From the NCBI RefSeq assembly GCF_024171735.1, contig NZ_JAMTCH010000003.1, positions 298,841 to 362,840 of the forward strand: a stretch of 64,000 nucleotides of DNA, given 5' to 3'. Positions 53,854 through 63,261 of this stretch are shown one piece after another (position 1 is the stretch's first letter; each line of letters opens with the position of its first letter). Source of the stretch: Prauserella alba. GTDB taxonomy: Bacteria > Actinomycetota > Actinomycetes > Mycobacteriales > Pseudonocardiaceae. A program made the translations under genes and the position numbers. Below the pieces are notes generated by a model. It saw only the letters and a list, made by a program, of their open reading frames with translations. It had not been told where the DNA came from and made no database searches.

Positions 53854-54507
53854 TCAGCCGTCCAGGACCACCGCGACAATACCGGCAAGGTGCGCGAGTC
53901 GGGCGACCTCGGCCGCGCGGAACATCGGCCCGCCGGGCCGGCCGATCAGCAGCACCAGGTCGGGCTTGCCGAGCGGGGTCGCAGCCAGTTCGGTGCCCAG
54001 CTCACGCCACGTGTCCGGTACCCACGGTGCTTCCCCGTCGAGCACGGTGGCGCGTTCCAACGGCAGCCACGGGACGTCGCCGATACGGGTTTCGGGGGCC
54101 GCGCCGGATGCCGCGAGCCGCTTCACCCCGCCGGAGCTGTGCTGCACGACCACCGACCAGCCTGCGTGCATGATCCGGGGGACCCCACCGGCCAGCACCG
54201 CCAGCCCGTGCGCGGGCTGCTCGGCGATCTCCTCGACCAGTTCGAGCTCACTGTGGGTGTCGAGCACACCGGCGTACGGGCGGACGGCGTCCACCTCGAC
54301 GCCGTCGACGCTCTCGGCCGCGGTGATCAGCGCGTCCGGCAGCCGGTCCGAAGGCAGGTCCACCACGAGGTCGTCGATGGCGGTGCCGCCCGAGCGTTCC
54401 ACGACGTCGACGCTGAGGATGTCGGCACCGGCCGTGCCGAGGGCGGTGGCGATCGCGCCGAGGATGCCCGGAGTGTCCGGCAGCTGCACACGGATCAGGA
54501 ACGACAC
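53854..54507 (-). CDS. ACT-domain protein next to gatCAB
   Basis: A 217-residue protein with an N-terminal ACT domain (FLIRVQLPDTPGILGAIATA, residues 3-22). ACT domains usually bind amino acids. The C-terminal half forms a separate domain (GKPDLVLLIGRPGGPMFRAA, EVARLAHLAGIVAVVL). It is the positional counterpart of mycobacterial Rv3013 beside gatC. It starts at GTG 54507, divergent from gatC, and may sense an amino acid; the partner is unknown. Confidence 0.82.
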   Translation of the reverse strand: MSFLIRVQLPDTPGILGAIATALGTAGADILSVDVVERSGGTAIDDLVVDLPSDRLPDALITAAESVDGVEVDAVRPYAGVLDTHSELELVEEIAEQPAHGLAVLAGGVPRIMHAGWSVVVQHSSGGVKRLAASGAAPETRIGDVPWLPLERATVLDGEAPWVPDTWRELGTELAATPLGKPDLVLLIGRPGGPMFRAAEVARLAHLAGIVAVVLDG

Positions 54508-54851
54508 CGCGGTCTCCCTTCAAGCAGGTGCGAGAACCGGATGCGTCCCCCGCCGGTGGCCGGTGAGGAACGGGAGCATCGCGGCCGTCTCGTCATGTCG
54601 TGTCACGTCGTGGCCGGGCGAGTCCCCCGACGGCCGTCGACGGCTGCGGAGGGGCAACGCCGACCGGTGATTGTTGCAGAACACGCGTGTCGAATATAGG
54701 CACCGGCTCGCTCGCCGCGTCGGCCCCCGTGGCAACCCCCGCCCGGCCGCACCGCCCCGGTCCGGCGGCCATAGACTTCGCGGGAGAAGACAGACCTCCG
54801 CAGGCGCTCGGCGGTCCTGCGGTCCGAGCACACCCCATCGGAGTCAGCTGC
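54508..54851. other. Divergent gap between the ACT gene and gatC
   Basis: A 344-bp gap. A GCAGAACACG unit of the 21-bp family is at 54676, with a degenerate GCAACGCCGACC unit 22 bp before it. GAATATAGG (54692-54700) just after the unit is the best -10-like sequence on the gatC side. No credible ORF was seen. Confidence 0.5.
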
Positions 54852-55151
54852 GTGTCGAACATTTCCCGCGACGAGGTCGCGCACCTCGCGAAACTGGCCA
54901 GGATGGCCGTCACAGAGGAGGAGCTGGACACCTTCGCGGGCCAGCTCGACCAGATCCTGGACGCGGTGGCCAAGGTCGGCGAGGTGGCGGGTGACGACAT
55001 CCCGCCGACGTCGCACGCCGCGGCGCTGACCAACGTCTTCCGTACCGACGAGGTCCGGCCCGGGCTGTCCCAGGACGAGGCCCTGGCCGGAGCGCCCGCC
55101 GCCGAAGAGGGACGGTTCCGCGTCCCGCGCATCCTTGGTGAACAGCAGTGA
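54852..55151 (+). CDS. gatC: Asp-tRNA(Asn)/Glu-tRNA(Gln) amidotransferase subunit GatC
   Basis: A 99-residue small subunit that holds GatA and GatB together. It begins [20 protein letters not shown], the classic GatC opening, with [20 protein letters not shown] and the C-terminal [12 protein letters not shown]. The start is GTG 54852; the frame is open upstream but not homologous. The stop overlaps the first possible gatA start (GTGA at 55148). Confidence 0.95.
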   Translation: MSNISRDEVAHLAKLARMAVTEEELDTFAGQLDQILDAVAKVGEVAGDDIPPTSHAAALTNVFRTDEVRPGLSQDEALAGAPAAEEGRFRVPRILGEQQ

Positions 55152-55162
55152 GCGGAGAAACA

Positions 55163-56665
55163 GTGAGCGACCTGACCAGGCTCACCGCGGCCGAACTCGC
55201 GGAGAAGATCCACGCCGGTGAGGTGTCGGCCGCCGAGACGACGCAGGCCCATCTGGACCGCATCGCCGCCGTCGACGACGACGTGCACGCGTTCCTGCAC
55301 GTCGACGCCGAGGGCGCGCTCGAGGCCGCCCGCGCGGTCGACGCCGGCATCGCCGCGGGCACGGCGCCTGCCAGCCCGCTGGCCGGGGTGCCGCTGGCCC
55401 TCAAGGACGTGCTCACCACCCGCGGCGTGCCGACGACGTGCGGCTCGAAGACGCTCGAAGGCTGGCTGCCGCCGTACGACGCGACGGTCACCCGGCGGCT
55501 GCGCGACGCCGGTGTGCCGATCCTCGGCAAGACGAACATGGACGAGTTCGCGATGGGCTCGTCGACCGAGAACTCGGCCTACGGGCCGACGCGCAACCCG
55601 TGGGACCTCGACCGCATCCCCGGCGGCTCCGGCGGCGGCTCCTCGGCGTCGCTGGCCGCTTACGAGGCGCCGCTGGCGATCGGCACCGACACCGGCGGTT
55701 CGATCCGCCAGCCCGCCGCCGTCACGGCCACCGTCGGCGTGAAGCCCACCTACGGCGGGGTGTCCCGCTACGGCCTCGTGGCGTTCTCGTCGTCGCTCGA
55801 CCAGGCGGGCCCCTGCGGCCGGACGGTGCTGGACGCGGCGTTGCTGCACGAGGTCATCGCCGGGCACGACCCCATGGACGCCACGTCCATCGACGCACCG
55901 GTGCCCGCCGTGGTGGACGCGGCACGCGAGGGTGCCCGCGGCGACCTGAGCGGCGTCAGGGTCGGCGTCGTGCGTGAGCTCTCCGGTGAGGGCTACCAGG
56001 GCGGCGTGCTCCGATCGTTCGAAGCCGCCGTGGCGCAGCTGAAGGAGCTGGGCGCGGAGGTCGTCGAGGTCTCCTGCCCGAACTTCACCTACGCGCTGCC
56101 CGCCTACTACCTGATCGCGCCGAGCGAGTGCTCGTCGAACCTCGCCCGGTTCGACGCCATGCGTTACGGGCTGCGCGTCGCCGACGACGGGAACCACAGC
56201 GCCGAAGAGGTCATGTCGCTGACCCGGGAGGAAGGGTTCGGCGCCGAGGTCAAGCGGCGGGTCATGCTCGGCACGTACGCGCTCTCCTCCGGGTACTACG
56301 ACGCCTACTACGGCTCGGCCCAGAAGGTGCGCACCCTCATCACGCGCGACTTCACCGCAGCGTTCGAGCAGGTCGACGTGCTGGTCTCGCCCACGACGCC
56401 GGTGACGCCGTTCAAGCTCGGCGAGAAGGTCGACGACCCGCTCGCCATGTACCTCAACGACATCTGCTCGATCCCGGCAAACCTGGCGGGCAACGCGGCC
56501 ATGAGCGTCCCCAGTGGACTGTCCGACGAGGACGGCCTGCCGGTCGGGCTGCAGATCATGGCGCCGGCGCTCGCCGATGACCGCCTCTACCGCGTCGGCG
56601 CCGCCTACGAAACGGCGCGCGGCCCGGTGCTCGACAAGCTGGGTGAACTGGAGGCCGCCAAGTGA
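55163..56665 (+). CDS. gatA: Asp-tRNA(Asn)/Glu-tRNA(Gln) amidotransferase subunit GatA
   Basis: A 500-residue amidase-signature enzyme that makes ammonia from glutamine. The Ser-cisSer-Lys triad is visible as the Lys in [14 protein letters not shown] and the serines in [19 protein letters not shown] and [13 protein letters not shown]. The start is placed at GTG 55163, which has GCGGAGA 6 bp upstream and gives [23 protein letters not shown] 55148, overlapping the gatC stop, is the alternative. The stop overlaps gatB by 4 bp. Confidence 0.96.
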   Translation: MSDLTRLTAAELAEKIHAGEVSAAETTQAHLDRIAAVDDDVHAFLHVDAEGALEAARAVDAGIAAGTAPASPLAGVPLALKDVLTTRGVPTTCGSKTLEGWLPPYDATVTRRLRDAGVPILGKTNMDEFAMGSSTENSAYGPTRNPWDLDRIPGGSGGGSSASLAAYEAPLAIGTDTGGSIRQPAAVTATVGVKPTYGGVSRYGLVAFSSSLDQAGPCGRTVLDAALLHEVIAGHDPMDATSIDAPVPAVVDAAREGARGDLSGVRVGVVRELSGEGYQGGVLRSFEAAVAQLKELGAEVVEVSCPNFTYALPAYYLIAPSECSSNLARFDAMRYGLRVADDGNHSAEEVMSLTREEGFGAEVKRRVMLGTYALSSGYYDAYYGSAQKVRTLITRDFTAAFEQVDVLVSPTTPVTPFKLGEKVDDPLAMYLNDICSIPANLAGNAAMSVPSGLSDEDGLPVGLQIMAPALADDRLYRVGAAYETARGPVLDKLGELEAAK

Positions 56666-58170
56666 CCACCACCGCCGAACTCATGGACTACGCCGAGGTC
56701 GTCGAACGGTACGACCCGGTGCTCGGCCTCGAAGTGCACGTCGAGCTGTCCACCGACACGAAGATGTTCTGCGGCTGCCCCAACTCCTTCGGCGGCGACC
56801 CGAACACGCACGTGTGCCCCGTGTGCCTCGGCCTGCCCGGCGCGCTGCCCGTCGTCAACGGCACCGCCGTGGAATCGGCCATCCGCATCGGTCTCGCCTT
56901 GAACTGCGACATCGCGGAGTGGTGCCGGTTCGCCAGGAAGAACTACTTCTACCCGGACATGCCGAAGAACTTCCAGACCTCGCAGTACGACGAGCCGATC
57001 GCCTTCGACGGCCACCTCGACGTCGTGCTCGACGACGGCGAGGTCGTGCGCGTCGACATCGAGCGCGCGCACATGGAGGAGGACACCGGCAAGTCGCTGC
57101 ACGTCGGCGGCGCCACCGGCCGGATCCACGGTGCAGAGCACTCGCTGCTGGACTACAACCGCGCGGGCGTGCCCCTCATCGAGATCGTCACCAAGCCCAT
57201 CACCGGCATGGGCGAGCGCGCGCCCGAGGTCGCCCGGGCGTACGTCACCGCGCTCCGTGATCTGTTGCGGGCCATGGACGTCTCCGACGTCCGCATGGAC
57301 CAGGGCTCGCTGCGTTGCGACGCCAACGTCTCGCTCATGGCCAAGGGTGCGAACGAGTTCGGCACCCGCACCGAGACCAAGAACGTCAACTCGCTGCGCA
57401 GCGTCGAACGCGCCGTGCGGTACGAGATGACGCGGCACGCCGCGATCCTGGCCGACGGCGGTTCCATCAAGCAGGAGACCCGGCACTTCCAGGAGGCGGA
57501 CGGCACCACCGCCGCGGGCCGCACCAAGGAGACCGCCGAGGACTACCGGTACTTCCCCGAACCGGACCTCGTGCCCATCGCCCCCACCTGCGAGTGGGTG
57601 GAACAGCTCCGCGCCACCATTCCCGAGCTGCCGTGGCAGCGCCGCAAGCGCATCCAGGAGGACTGGGACCTCACCGACGAGGAACTCCGCGACCTCGTCA
57701 ACACCGGCGCCATCGACCTCGTCGCCGCCACCGTCGACGCGGGAGCGACCCAGGCCGACGCCCGCAGCTGGTGGGTCCAGTACCTCAACCAGCAGGCCAC
57801 CTCGCGCGAGACCGAACTCGCCGACCTCACCATCACCCCGGCACAGGTCGCGCGCGTCATCGAACTCGTCGGCTCGGGCGAGCTCACGAACAAACTCGCC
57901 CGCCAGGTCGTCGACGGCGTCCTCGACGGCGACGGCGACCCCGACCAGGTCATCGAGAAGCGCGGGCTCAAGGTCGTCTCCGACGACTCCGCGCTCCTCG
58001 CCGCCGTCGACGAGGCCCTCGCCGCCCAGCCCGACGTCGCCGACAAGATCCGCGGCGGCAAGGTGCAGGCCGCAGGCGCCATCGTCGGCGCCGTCATGAA
58101 GGCCACCAAGGGCCAAGCCGACGCCGCCCGCGTCCGCGAGTTGATCTTGGAACGAGTTGGAGCGGCTTGA
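56662..58170 (+). CDS. gatB: Asp-tRNA(Asn)/Glu-tRNA(Gln) amidotransferase subunit GatB
   Basis: A 502-residue subunit that binds mischarged tRNA and performs ATP-dependent transamidation. It has [20 protein letters not shown] and the zinc-site cysteines CGCP and [45 protein letters not shown] and a C-terminal YqeY-like tail domain ([16 protein letters not shown]) complete it. GTG 56662 overlaps gatA as GTGA. The 3' end is followed by a MITE-like hairpin element. Confidence 0.97.
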   Translation: MTTTAELMDYAEVVERYDPVLGLEVHVELSTDTKMFCGCPNSFGGDPNTHVCPVCLGLPGALPVVNGTAVESAIRIGLALNCDIAEWCRFARKNYFYPDMPKNFQTSQYDEPIAFDGHLDVVLDDGEVVRVDIERAHMEEDTGKSLHVGGATGRIHGAEHSLLDYNRAGVPLIEIVTKPITGMGERAPEVARAYVTALRDLLRAMDVSDVRMDQGSLRCDANVSLMAKGANEFGTRTETKNVNSLRSVERAVRYEMTRHAAILADGGSIKQETRHFQEADGTTAAGRTKETAEDYRYFPEPDLVPIAPTCEWVEQLRATIPELPWQRRKRIQEDWDLTDEELRDLVNTGAIDLVAATVDAGATQADARSWWVQYLNQQATSRETELADLTITPAQVARVIELVGSGELTNKLARQVVDGVLDGDGDPDQVIEKRGLKVVSDDSALLAAVDEALAAQPDVADKIRGGKVQAAGAIVGAVMKATKGQADAARVRELILERVGAA

Positions 58171-58172
58171 TA

Positions 58173-58293
58173 GGCGGTGCGGGTAGGGGAACCTCAGTGG
58201 CTCCCTGGCTGCGGGATCGCCTCCTCATGAATGTCCAATTCACCACGTCGTCGCTGTCCTCGCCAGGAAGCCACTGAGAACCCCCGGCGGTGC
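58173..58293. repeat. MITE-like inverted-repeat element after gatB
   Basis: Sixteen-base arms CTCAGTGGCTCCCTGG (58193-58208) and CCAGGAAGCCACTGAG (58263-58278) match as inverted repeats with one mismatch. Outside them the octamer GGCGGTGC occurs as a direct repeat at 58173-58180 and 58286-58293, like a target duplication. The 54-bp interior encodes nothing. It may alternatively act as the gatCAB terminator. Confidence 0.5.
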
Positions 58294-58458
58294 CGGTTGC
58301 TTAGGCGGTCGCAGCGGCGGCTCACCGTTCGTCGTTGTAGCTTCCGACTTGCAGGTTCTCGGGTGGCGGGCTCGTCTTCGCCGTGGTTCCGCGGTGACGG
58401 TGCCGTCGTGGTGACAGTAGGGACAGTGCGGATCGCGACGAACTGGAGGGTGGCGCCG

Positions 58459-58962
58459 ATGTTTGCTCGGCCTTCGTGGCGTGAGGTCGGCGGGCTCGCG
58501 GCTGCGGTGCTCGCCGTCGTCTCGCTGCTGCTGCCGTGGACCGTGTTGTCCTCCGAGGATCCCGCGGTGCGGTCGGCGCTCGCCGAACTGCCGGCCGACG
58601 ACGTCACCCGTTCCGTGTGGCGGGCGACGTTCCTCGGCTGGTTCCCGCCCCTGCTCATCGTGGCCCTCGGCGTCACCGTCGCCGCTGCAGGCCGGATCCG
58701 TGCCGCGCGTACCGGCGGCCTTCCGCAGTTGTGGCTCATCGGCGCCTGTCTGGCGCTGCTGTGCGCAGTGCTCGGCTGGCTGTTCGCCGACTGGCAGTTC
58801 GGCAGCGAGGAACGCGCCGTGCTCGAGGCGGGCGGTGTCACCGTCGACGCCGCCATCGGCCGCTACCTCGGCATGCTCGCCGTCGTCGCGAGTGCCGTCT
58901 TCGCCGCGATCGACACCCGGGCGCTCCACGGCGAGACGCGCCGCAGCCGCCCCGCCCGATAA
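58459..58962 (+). CDS. Small membrane protein of unknown function
   Basis: A 167-residue protein with four hydrophobic segments: GLAAAVLAVVSLLLPWTVL, FLGWFPPLLIVALGVTVAAA, LWLIGACLALLCAVLGWLFA and YLGMLAVVASAVFAAI. The first loop and the C-terminus are charged. ATG 58459 has GGAGGG 9 bp upstream. The layout resembles actinobacterial four-helix accessory membrane proteins, but I do not recognise a family. It stands alone between gatB and a 21-bp repeat array. Confidence 0.72.
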   Translation: MFARPSWREVGGLAAAVLAVVSLLLPWTVLSSEDPAVRSALAELPADDVTRSVWRATFLGWFPPLLIVALGVTVAAAGRIRAARTGGLPQLWLIGACLALLCAVLGWLFADWQFGSEERAVLEAGGVTVDAAIGRYLGMLAVVASAVFAAIDTRALHGETRRSRPAR

Positions 58963-58969
58963 CAGCCCC

Positions 58970-59030
58970 CGTGTTGCGCTTCTGGGGCGCCGTGTTGCGT
59001 TTCGCGGGGCTCGTGTTGCGTTCTCGGGGG
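58970..59030 (-). repeat. 21-bp-period array, three reverse GCAACACG units
   Basis: CGTGTTGC occurs at 58970, 58991 and 59012, exactly 21 bp apart, each followed by a G/T-rich tail (GCTTCTGGGGCGC type). It starts 8 bp after the membrane-protein stop, in the gap before the convergent lppZ gene. Confidence 0.87.
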
Positions 59031-59120
59031 CGGGGCGGCGGTCACGCGCTGTCCCGCCGTCGGCCACGGTCCGTCCGGTCGCCACGGCCGCTCATACGGC
59101 GCCGAACCGGCGGCCACCGG

Positions 59121-60353
59121 TCAGTCGCGGCCGGAACCGCCCGACGGCTGGCGCACGATCAGCACCACGCGGTCGTCGCTCGACGCCGGGTCGCCGCCGT
59201 CCTTGTTGACCGTGCCCGCCACCGAGACGTTCTCCGACACCTGCGACAGCGACCCCAGCCTGCCGTAGCTCGGCCCGTTGTCACCGTCCATCGTGACCTG
59301 CGGTTCGCCGCCCACGGACCCGTCCTGCGTCAGCGGCAGGTTCTGCACGTTCTCACCGCGCGAGGTCGCCACGGCCACCGAATCCGTCCAGTCGGCGCAG
59401 CCGGTGACGCCCGGTTTGTCCGGCCATGTCCACGCGGGCGCCCCCAGTTCGGCCGCACCCTCGGACGCGCCACCCTCGGACGTGCCGCCGTCCGGCACGG
59501 CGAACAGCGCATCCTTGTCCGCACCGCGGTCGGTCACCCACGTGCGGGAGCCGTCCGGGGTCTGGCAGAGGCCTCCCGGCGCGGTCAGCCCGGACGCGAG
59601 CACCGGCGAACCGCTCGTCGGGTTGTCCTCGGCCGGCGCGCCGGACGGGTCGATCCGCAACACCTTGCCGGACAACGTGCCCGCGCGGTCGGCCTTCGCC
59701 GCGTCGCCTGCGTTGCCCGTGGCCACCAGCAGCGAACCGTCGGCCGTGGCCAGCAGCGCTCCCGCGTTGCCGGTTCGCCCCTTCGGGATTCCTGTCAGCA
59801 CCGGTTTCGGTTGCTGGCCCTGCGCGAACCGCACGACCCGGTTGTCCTCCGGCGTCGTGACGTAGGCGTAGACGAGGCGGTCCTCCTCGTACGTCGGTGA
59901 CAGCGCCAGGCCGGTGAGCCCCCCGTCGCCCGCAGCGTCCACGTCGAGCGTCGCGAACTCGTTCTTCGTGCCGTTGCTGTCGACCTGCATCACCCGGCCG
60001 CTGCGGCGCTCACCCGCCAGCGCGCTGATCACCTGGCCGCTTCCCGGCAGCGGGGCCACCGCCGACACCGTGTCCAGGCAGGTGGCGATCACGGCGCGGT
60101 CGAAGTCCTTGCACCCCTGCGGCGGCGGTACCTTCGTCGGCTGTTCCTGGGGAGCGCTCGGCACGTCGGGGGCCTCGACCTCGGGCAGTTCCGGCTGCGG
60201 TCCGCGTTCCGGCGACAGTTCCGGCGCCGCCGACCACCGTTGCCCGCTGGCGTCGTCCTCGAACTCGGCGCACCCGGACAGCACGAGCAGGCCGCTGACC
60301 GCCAGGACCAGCGGCACCGACCATCGTCGCTGTCCGAGTCGTCCACCGCGCAC
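59121..60353 (-). CDS. lppZ: Lipoprotein LppZ-like, glucose/sorbosone dehydrogenase beta-propeller
   Basis: A 410-residue lipoprotein. The signal peptide VPLVLAVSGLLVLSGC ends in a lipobox with the lipidated Cys at about residue 28. A Pro-rich linker to about residue 80 precedes a six-bladed propeller typical of PQQ/sorbosone dehydrogenases. Segments include GGLTGLALSPTYEEDRLVYA, LLVATGNAGDAAKAD and GKVLRIDPSGAPAEDNP. The linker includes repeated PELP/EVEAP-type residues. It is the positional counterpart of mycobacterial lppZ downstream of gatB. GTG 60353. Enzymatic activity is doubtful, and a cell-surface role is more likely. Confidence 0.85.
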   Translation of the reverse strand: MRGGRLGQRRWSVPLVLAVSGLLVLSGCAEFEDDASGQRWSAAPELSPERGPQPELPEVEAPDVPSAPQEQPTKVPPPQGCKDFDRAVIATCLDTVSAVAPLPGSGQVISALAGERRSGRVMQVDSNGTKNEFATLDVDAAGDGGLTGLALSPTYEEDRLVYAYVTTPEDNRVVRFAQGQQPKPVLTGIPKGRTGNAGALLATADGSLLVATGNAGDAAKADRAGTLSGKVLRIDPSGAPAEDNPTSGSPVLASGLTAPGGLCQTPDGSRTWVTDRGADKDALFAVPDGGTSEGGASEGAAELGAPAWTWPDKPGVTGCADWTDSVAVATSRGENVQNLPLTQDGSVGGEPQVTMDGDNGPSYGRLGSLSQVSENVSVAGTVNKDGGDPASSDDRVVLIVRQPSGGSGRD

Positions 60354-60439
60354 GGTTTCCGAGAGTAGGTGCCACGTCGTGAGTCGTGAGTAAGCGGGTC
60401 GCGGATTCCGGTCCGCGACCGGACCGCGAGGATGGGGCC

Positions 60440-61345
60440 ATGGCGATCACGGTTCTGGTTCCCGACGACGACGGTATGACAGCCCTGACCGGCATCGACG
60501 GGGTTCACCCTGTCAGGTACGAACCCGGGGAGGCCCTTCCCGGGGCCGCGGTCGACGCGGAGGTGCTCGTGCCGGGCTTCGGCGTCACCGAGAAGGTGCT
60601 CTCCGAGCTGCCGAAACTGCGGCTGATCCAGTTGCGCAGTGCTGGTGCGGAGGAGTGGATCGACGTCGTGCCGCCGGGCGTGCTGCTGTCGACGTGCCGC
60701 GGCGCCCACGGCGGCAGCACCGCCGAATGGGCCGTGGCCACGTTGCTGTCGCTGTATCGCGAGCTGCCGGACTTCCAGGCCGCGCAGGCCGAGGGCGTGT
60801 GGCGGCCGCACGGCACGGACACGCTGCAGGGCAAACGGGCCGTGATCGTCGGCGCGGGGGACGTCGGCAGGCAGCTCGAACGCAGGCTCACCCCGTTCGA
60901 CGTGCGCGTCACGATGGTCGGGATGACCGCCCGCGACGGCGTGCACGGTGTCGACGAGCTGCCGTCGCTGCTGGGGCAGGCCGACATCGTGGCGTTGCTG
61001 GTGCCGCTCACGTCGAAGACGCGCGGCATGGTCGACGCCGGGTTCCTCGCCGCGATGCCCGACGGGGCCGTGCTCGTCAACGCCGCCAGGGGGCCGGTCG
61101 TCGACACGGACGCGCTCCTCGACGAGCTGGCGGCGCGGCGGCTGCGCGCGATCCTCGACGTGACCGAACCCGAACCGCTGCCCGCGGGCCACCCGCTGTG
61201 GGCCGCGCCGAACGTGATGATCACGCCGCACACCGGCGGGTTCGTCGGCGGCAGGCTCGCACGCTCGTACGCCGTCGTGGCACGGGAGCTGGAACGGTAC
61301 GCGGGCGGGGAGCTGCCGGAGAACCTGGTCCACGGCGAGTACTGA
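60440..61345 (+). CDS. D-isomer-specific 2-hydroxyacid dehydrogenase
   Basis: A 301-residue NAD(P)-dependent dehydrogenase. The Rossmann motif is VIVGAGDVGRQLERRL (about residues 140-155). The catalytic Arg is in LVNAARGPVVDTDALLDEL, the Glu in DVTEPEPLPAGHPLW and the His in ITPHTGGFVGG. The N-terminal LIQLRSAGAEEW matches the substrate domain. ATG 60440 follows GAGGATGGGG. Substrate unknown; lone gene divergent from lppZ (86 bp). Confidence 0.9.
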   Translation: MAITVLVPDDDGMTALTGIDGVHPVRYEPGEALPGAAVDAEVLVPGFGVTEKVLSELPKLRLIQLRSAGAEEWIDVVPPGVLLSTCRGAHGGSTAEWAVATLLSLYRELPDFQAAQAEGVWRPHGTDTLQGKRAVIVGAGDVGRQLERRLTPFDVRVTMVGMTARDGVHGVDELPSLLGQADIVALLVPLTSKTRGMVDAGFLAAMPDGAVLVNAARGPVVDTDALLDELAARRLRAILDVTEPEPLPAGHPLWAAPNVMITPHTGGFVGGRLARSYAVVARELERYAGGELPENLVHGEY

Positions 61346-61368
61346 CGCGGGGTCGTCGTCGGATCGGC

Positions 61369-61400
61369 TCTGCGCCGGGTGGGTTCTGCGCCGGGCGGGT
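61369..61400. repeat. 16-bp tandem repeat ahead of the TetR gene
   Basis: TCTGCGCCGGGTGGGT (61369-61384) and TCTGCGCCGGGCGGGT (61385-61400) are tandem copies with one mismatch; a partial third copy (TCTGGCCCGG) follows. They end 11 bp before the putative TetR operator. Confidence 0.6.
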
Positions 61401-61411
61401 TCTGGCCCGGT

Positions 61412-61422
61412 TGGTCAACAAC
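61412..61422 (+). promoter_or_regulatory. Putative TetR operator at its own promoter
   Basis: TGGTCAACAAC lies 16 bp before the TetR start codon. The same 11 bases in reverse occur 18 bp upstream of the SDR start (63008-63018). Shared sequence in just these two promoter regions suggests autoregulation plus SDR control. Confidence 0.5.
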
Positions 61423-61437
61423 CGGTATCATCGAGGC

Positions 61438-62037
61438 GTGCCACGACCCCGCGAGTTCGACGAGGAGCGTGTCGTCGCGGCGGTCCGCCAGGTGTTCTGG
61501 GACAAGGGCTACGCGGCGACGTCGGTGGACGATCTCATGCGCGCCAGCGGTCTCGGCAAAGGCAGCCTGTACGGCGCGTTCGGGGACAAACACGCCTTGT
61601 TCCTGCGGGTGCTCCGCGAATACAACGACGCCAACGATCGAATGCTCCGCGAGCGGCTGGCGCAGCTGCCGCGGGCCGTCGACATGGTGCGCGAGTTCGT
61701 GCACGGTCCGAGTCGTGACACCACCGGGTCATCCGCGCAGCGAGGATGTCTCCTGGCCAACAGCACGGCCGAGTTGGCGACGAGCATGCCGGACGTGGCG
61801 GCCGAGGCCCGCCGGAGCTACGACGCGACCGCCGGGATCCTGACGGAGGCGATCGAGCGGGCCCAGCGCGACGGCGACGTGGCGCCCGATGTGGATGGTG
61901 GCCAGGTCGCCTATGCGGTGCTGGCAGCCCAGCTCGGCGTGGTCGCGCTCGGGCGGACCGGGATGGGTGTAGACGCTCTTGCCTCGGTGGCCGAGTCCGC
62001 CCTGGCTCGACTGCTGCCGCCGCCGGACGCCGAGTAG
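61438..62037 (+). CDS. TetR/AcrR-family transcriptional regulator
   Basis: A 199-residue repressor. The N-terminal helix-turn-helix (about residues 10-57) is AAVRQVFWDKGYAATSVDDL then MRASGLGKGSLYGAFGDKHA. The C-terminal part (about 80-199) carries RGCLLANSTAELATSMPDVA, the conserved C-terminal block of the AcrR_C-type group. GTG 61438. The nearest downstream gene is a convergent SDR whose promoter shares its operator-like motif, so it probably controls that enzyme in response to a small molecule. Confidence 0.9.
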   Translation: MPRPREFDEERVVAAVRQVFWDKGYAATSVDDLMRASGLGKGSLYGAFGDKHALFLRVLREYNDANDRMLRERLAQLPRAVDMVREFVHGPSRDTTGSSAQRGCLLANSTAELATSMPDVAAEARRSYDATAGILTEAIERAQRDGDVAPDVDGGQVAYAVLAAQLGVVALGRTGMGVDALASVAESALARLLPPPDAE

Positions 62038-62255
62038 CCCGCCACGCCCGGTGCCGACGGTCGAGGCCGTCGATCCACGGTGCCATTCGCGGTGCCGTTC
62101 GCGGAGCGGTCTGTGCACACACGTTCGCGTCGCACCACGGCGCGGGCCTGTGCGGGCGCGGGCGGTGCCCTTCTGGCCCGGCCGTGGTGCGGTTCAGCGC
62201 GAAGTCGCCCCGGGTATGCGTCGTCCGAGTCGACCGTCCCCGGCGCGGAGAGCTC
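62038..62255. other. Gap between convergent TetR and SDR genes
   Basis: About 218 bp between two gene ends. GC-rich imperfect repeats of TTCGCGGTGCC type at 62090-62115 could fold as a terminator. No ORF or other feature is recognisable. Confidence 0.4.
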
Positions 62256-62990
62256 TCAGATCTGCGCGGCGCCGCCGTCGGCCGCGAGCTCGGAACCGTT
62301 GACGTAACTCGACGCGTTCGAAGCCAGGAAAGTGGCGGCGGCAGCGATCTCCTCGGGTGTGCCGAGCCTGCCCAGCGGGGTGGCTTCCTCGGCCTGTTCC
62401 CGTGCTTCCGCGGGGACGAGGTCGAGCAGCCCCGGAGTGGGCACCGTGCCCGGAGAGAGCACGTTGACCCGGAAGTCGTACTGCCGCGCACTGTGGGCCC
62501 AGCCGCGGGCCAGGTTCCGCACCGCGGCCTTCGTCGCTGCGTAGATCTCGAGGCCGTACGGAGGGCGCGTCGCCGCACTCGAGCCGGTCAAGATGATCGA
62601 TGCCCCAGGGCGAAGCAGCGGCAATGCCTTTTGGACAGTGAAGACGGTTCCCTTGACGTTGGTGGCGAACAGGGCGTCGACCTGCTCCTCGGTGACCTCG
62701 CCGAACACGGTCTCGATGCCGATACCGGCATTGGCGACCACGATGTCCACGTGCCCGGCCTGTTCCCGGACGGTGTCGTAGAGCGCGTCGAGGTCGGACG
62801 GTACGGCGGAATCGCAGACCACGGCGGTCGCGTTCGCGCCGAGCTCGACGATGGCGTCGTCGAGTGCCTCCTTGCGACGGCCGGTGATGAACACCGTGGC
62901 GCCCTCCTCGCAGAACGCGTGTGCGATCGCGAGCCCGATACCGCTGCTGCCGCCGGTCACCACTGCGACCTTGCCCGTCAGGACGGCCAC
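62256..62990 (-). CDS. Short-chain dehydrogenase/reductase (SDR)
   Basis: A 244-residue classical SDR. The cofactor motif is VVTGGSSGIGLAIAHAF, with FITGRRKEAL after beta-2 indicating NADP(H) preference. NAG is in IVVANAGIG, the catalytic Ser in IILTGSSAATRPP, and Y-x3-K in YAATKAAVRNLARGW. SPGTVPTPGL and the C-terminal YVNGSELAADGGAAQI are typical. GTG 62990 follows GGAGGTGGGCGGC. It has an operator-like match to the TetR promoter 18 bp upstream. Substrate unknown. Confidence 0.92.
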   Translation of the reverse strand: MAVLTGKVAVVTGGSSGIGLAIAHAFCEEGATVFITGRRKEALDDAIVELGANATAVVCDSAVPSDLDALYDTVREQAGHVDIVVANAGIGIETVFGEVTEEQVDALFATNVKGTVFTVQKALPLLRPGASIILTGSSAATRPPYGLEIYAATKAAVRNLARGWAHSARQYDFRVNVLSPGTVPTPGLLDLVPAEAREQAEEATPLGRLGTPEEIAAAATFLASNASSYVNGSELAADGGAAQI

Positions 62991-63007
62991 GCCGCCCACC
63001 TCCTCAA

Positions 63008-63018
63008 GTTGTTGACCA
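63008..63018 (-). promoter_or_regulatory. Putative TetR operator at the SDR promoter
   Basis: GTTGTTGACCA is the reverse complement of TGGTCAACAAC at 61412 (11 of 11). It lies between the SDR ribosome-binding site and the upstream AT-rich TCAATAATGG, a good position for repression. The remaining sequence to 63261 shows no gene. Confidence 0.5.
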
Positions 63019-63261
63019 GTACGTCCATAACTCTGCCCGATCTGGACCGCACGGTCAATAATGGTGATGTGCGACTCCGTGATCACGCCGAGGTGTGGTT
63101 CGTCGCCTCGCTGCCGGTCGATCACCTGGGGCGGATGGGCCGTTGGGGTGGTTCGGACAATGGGGTGGTTCGGGCAAGGTGTCGACCATGGTCGGTTGTT
63201 CGCGCGTCCGGCCCGCTGGTTGGCTGCCTGCCGATCATCGATCCGGCAGAGAGGACCTCCG

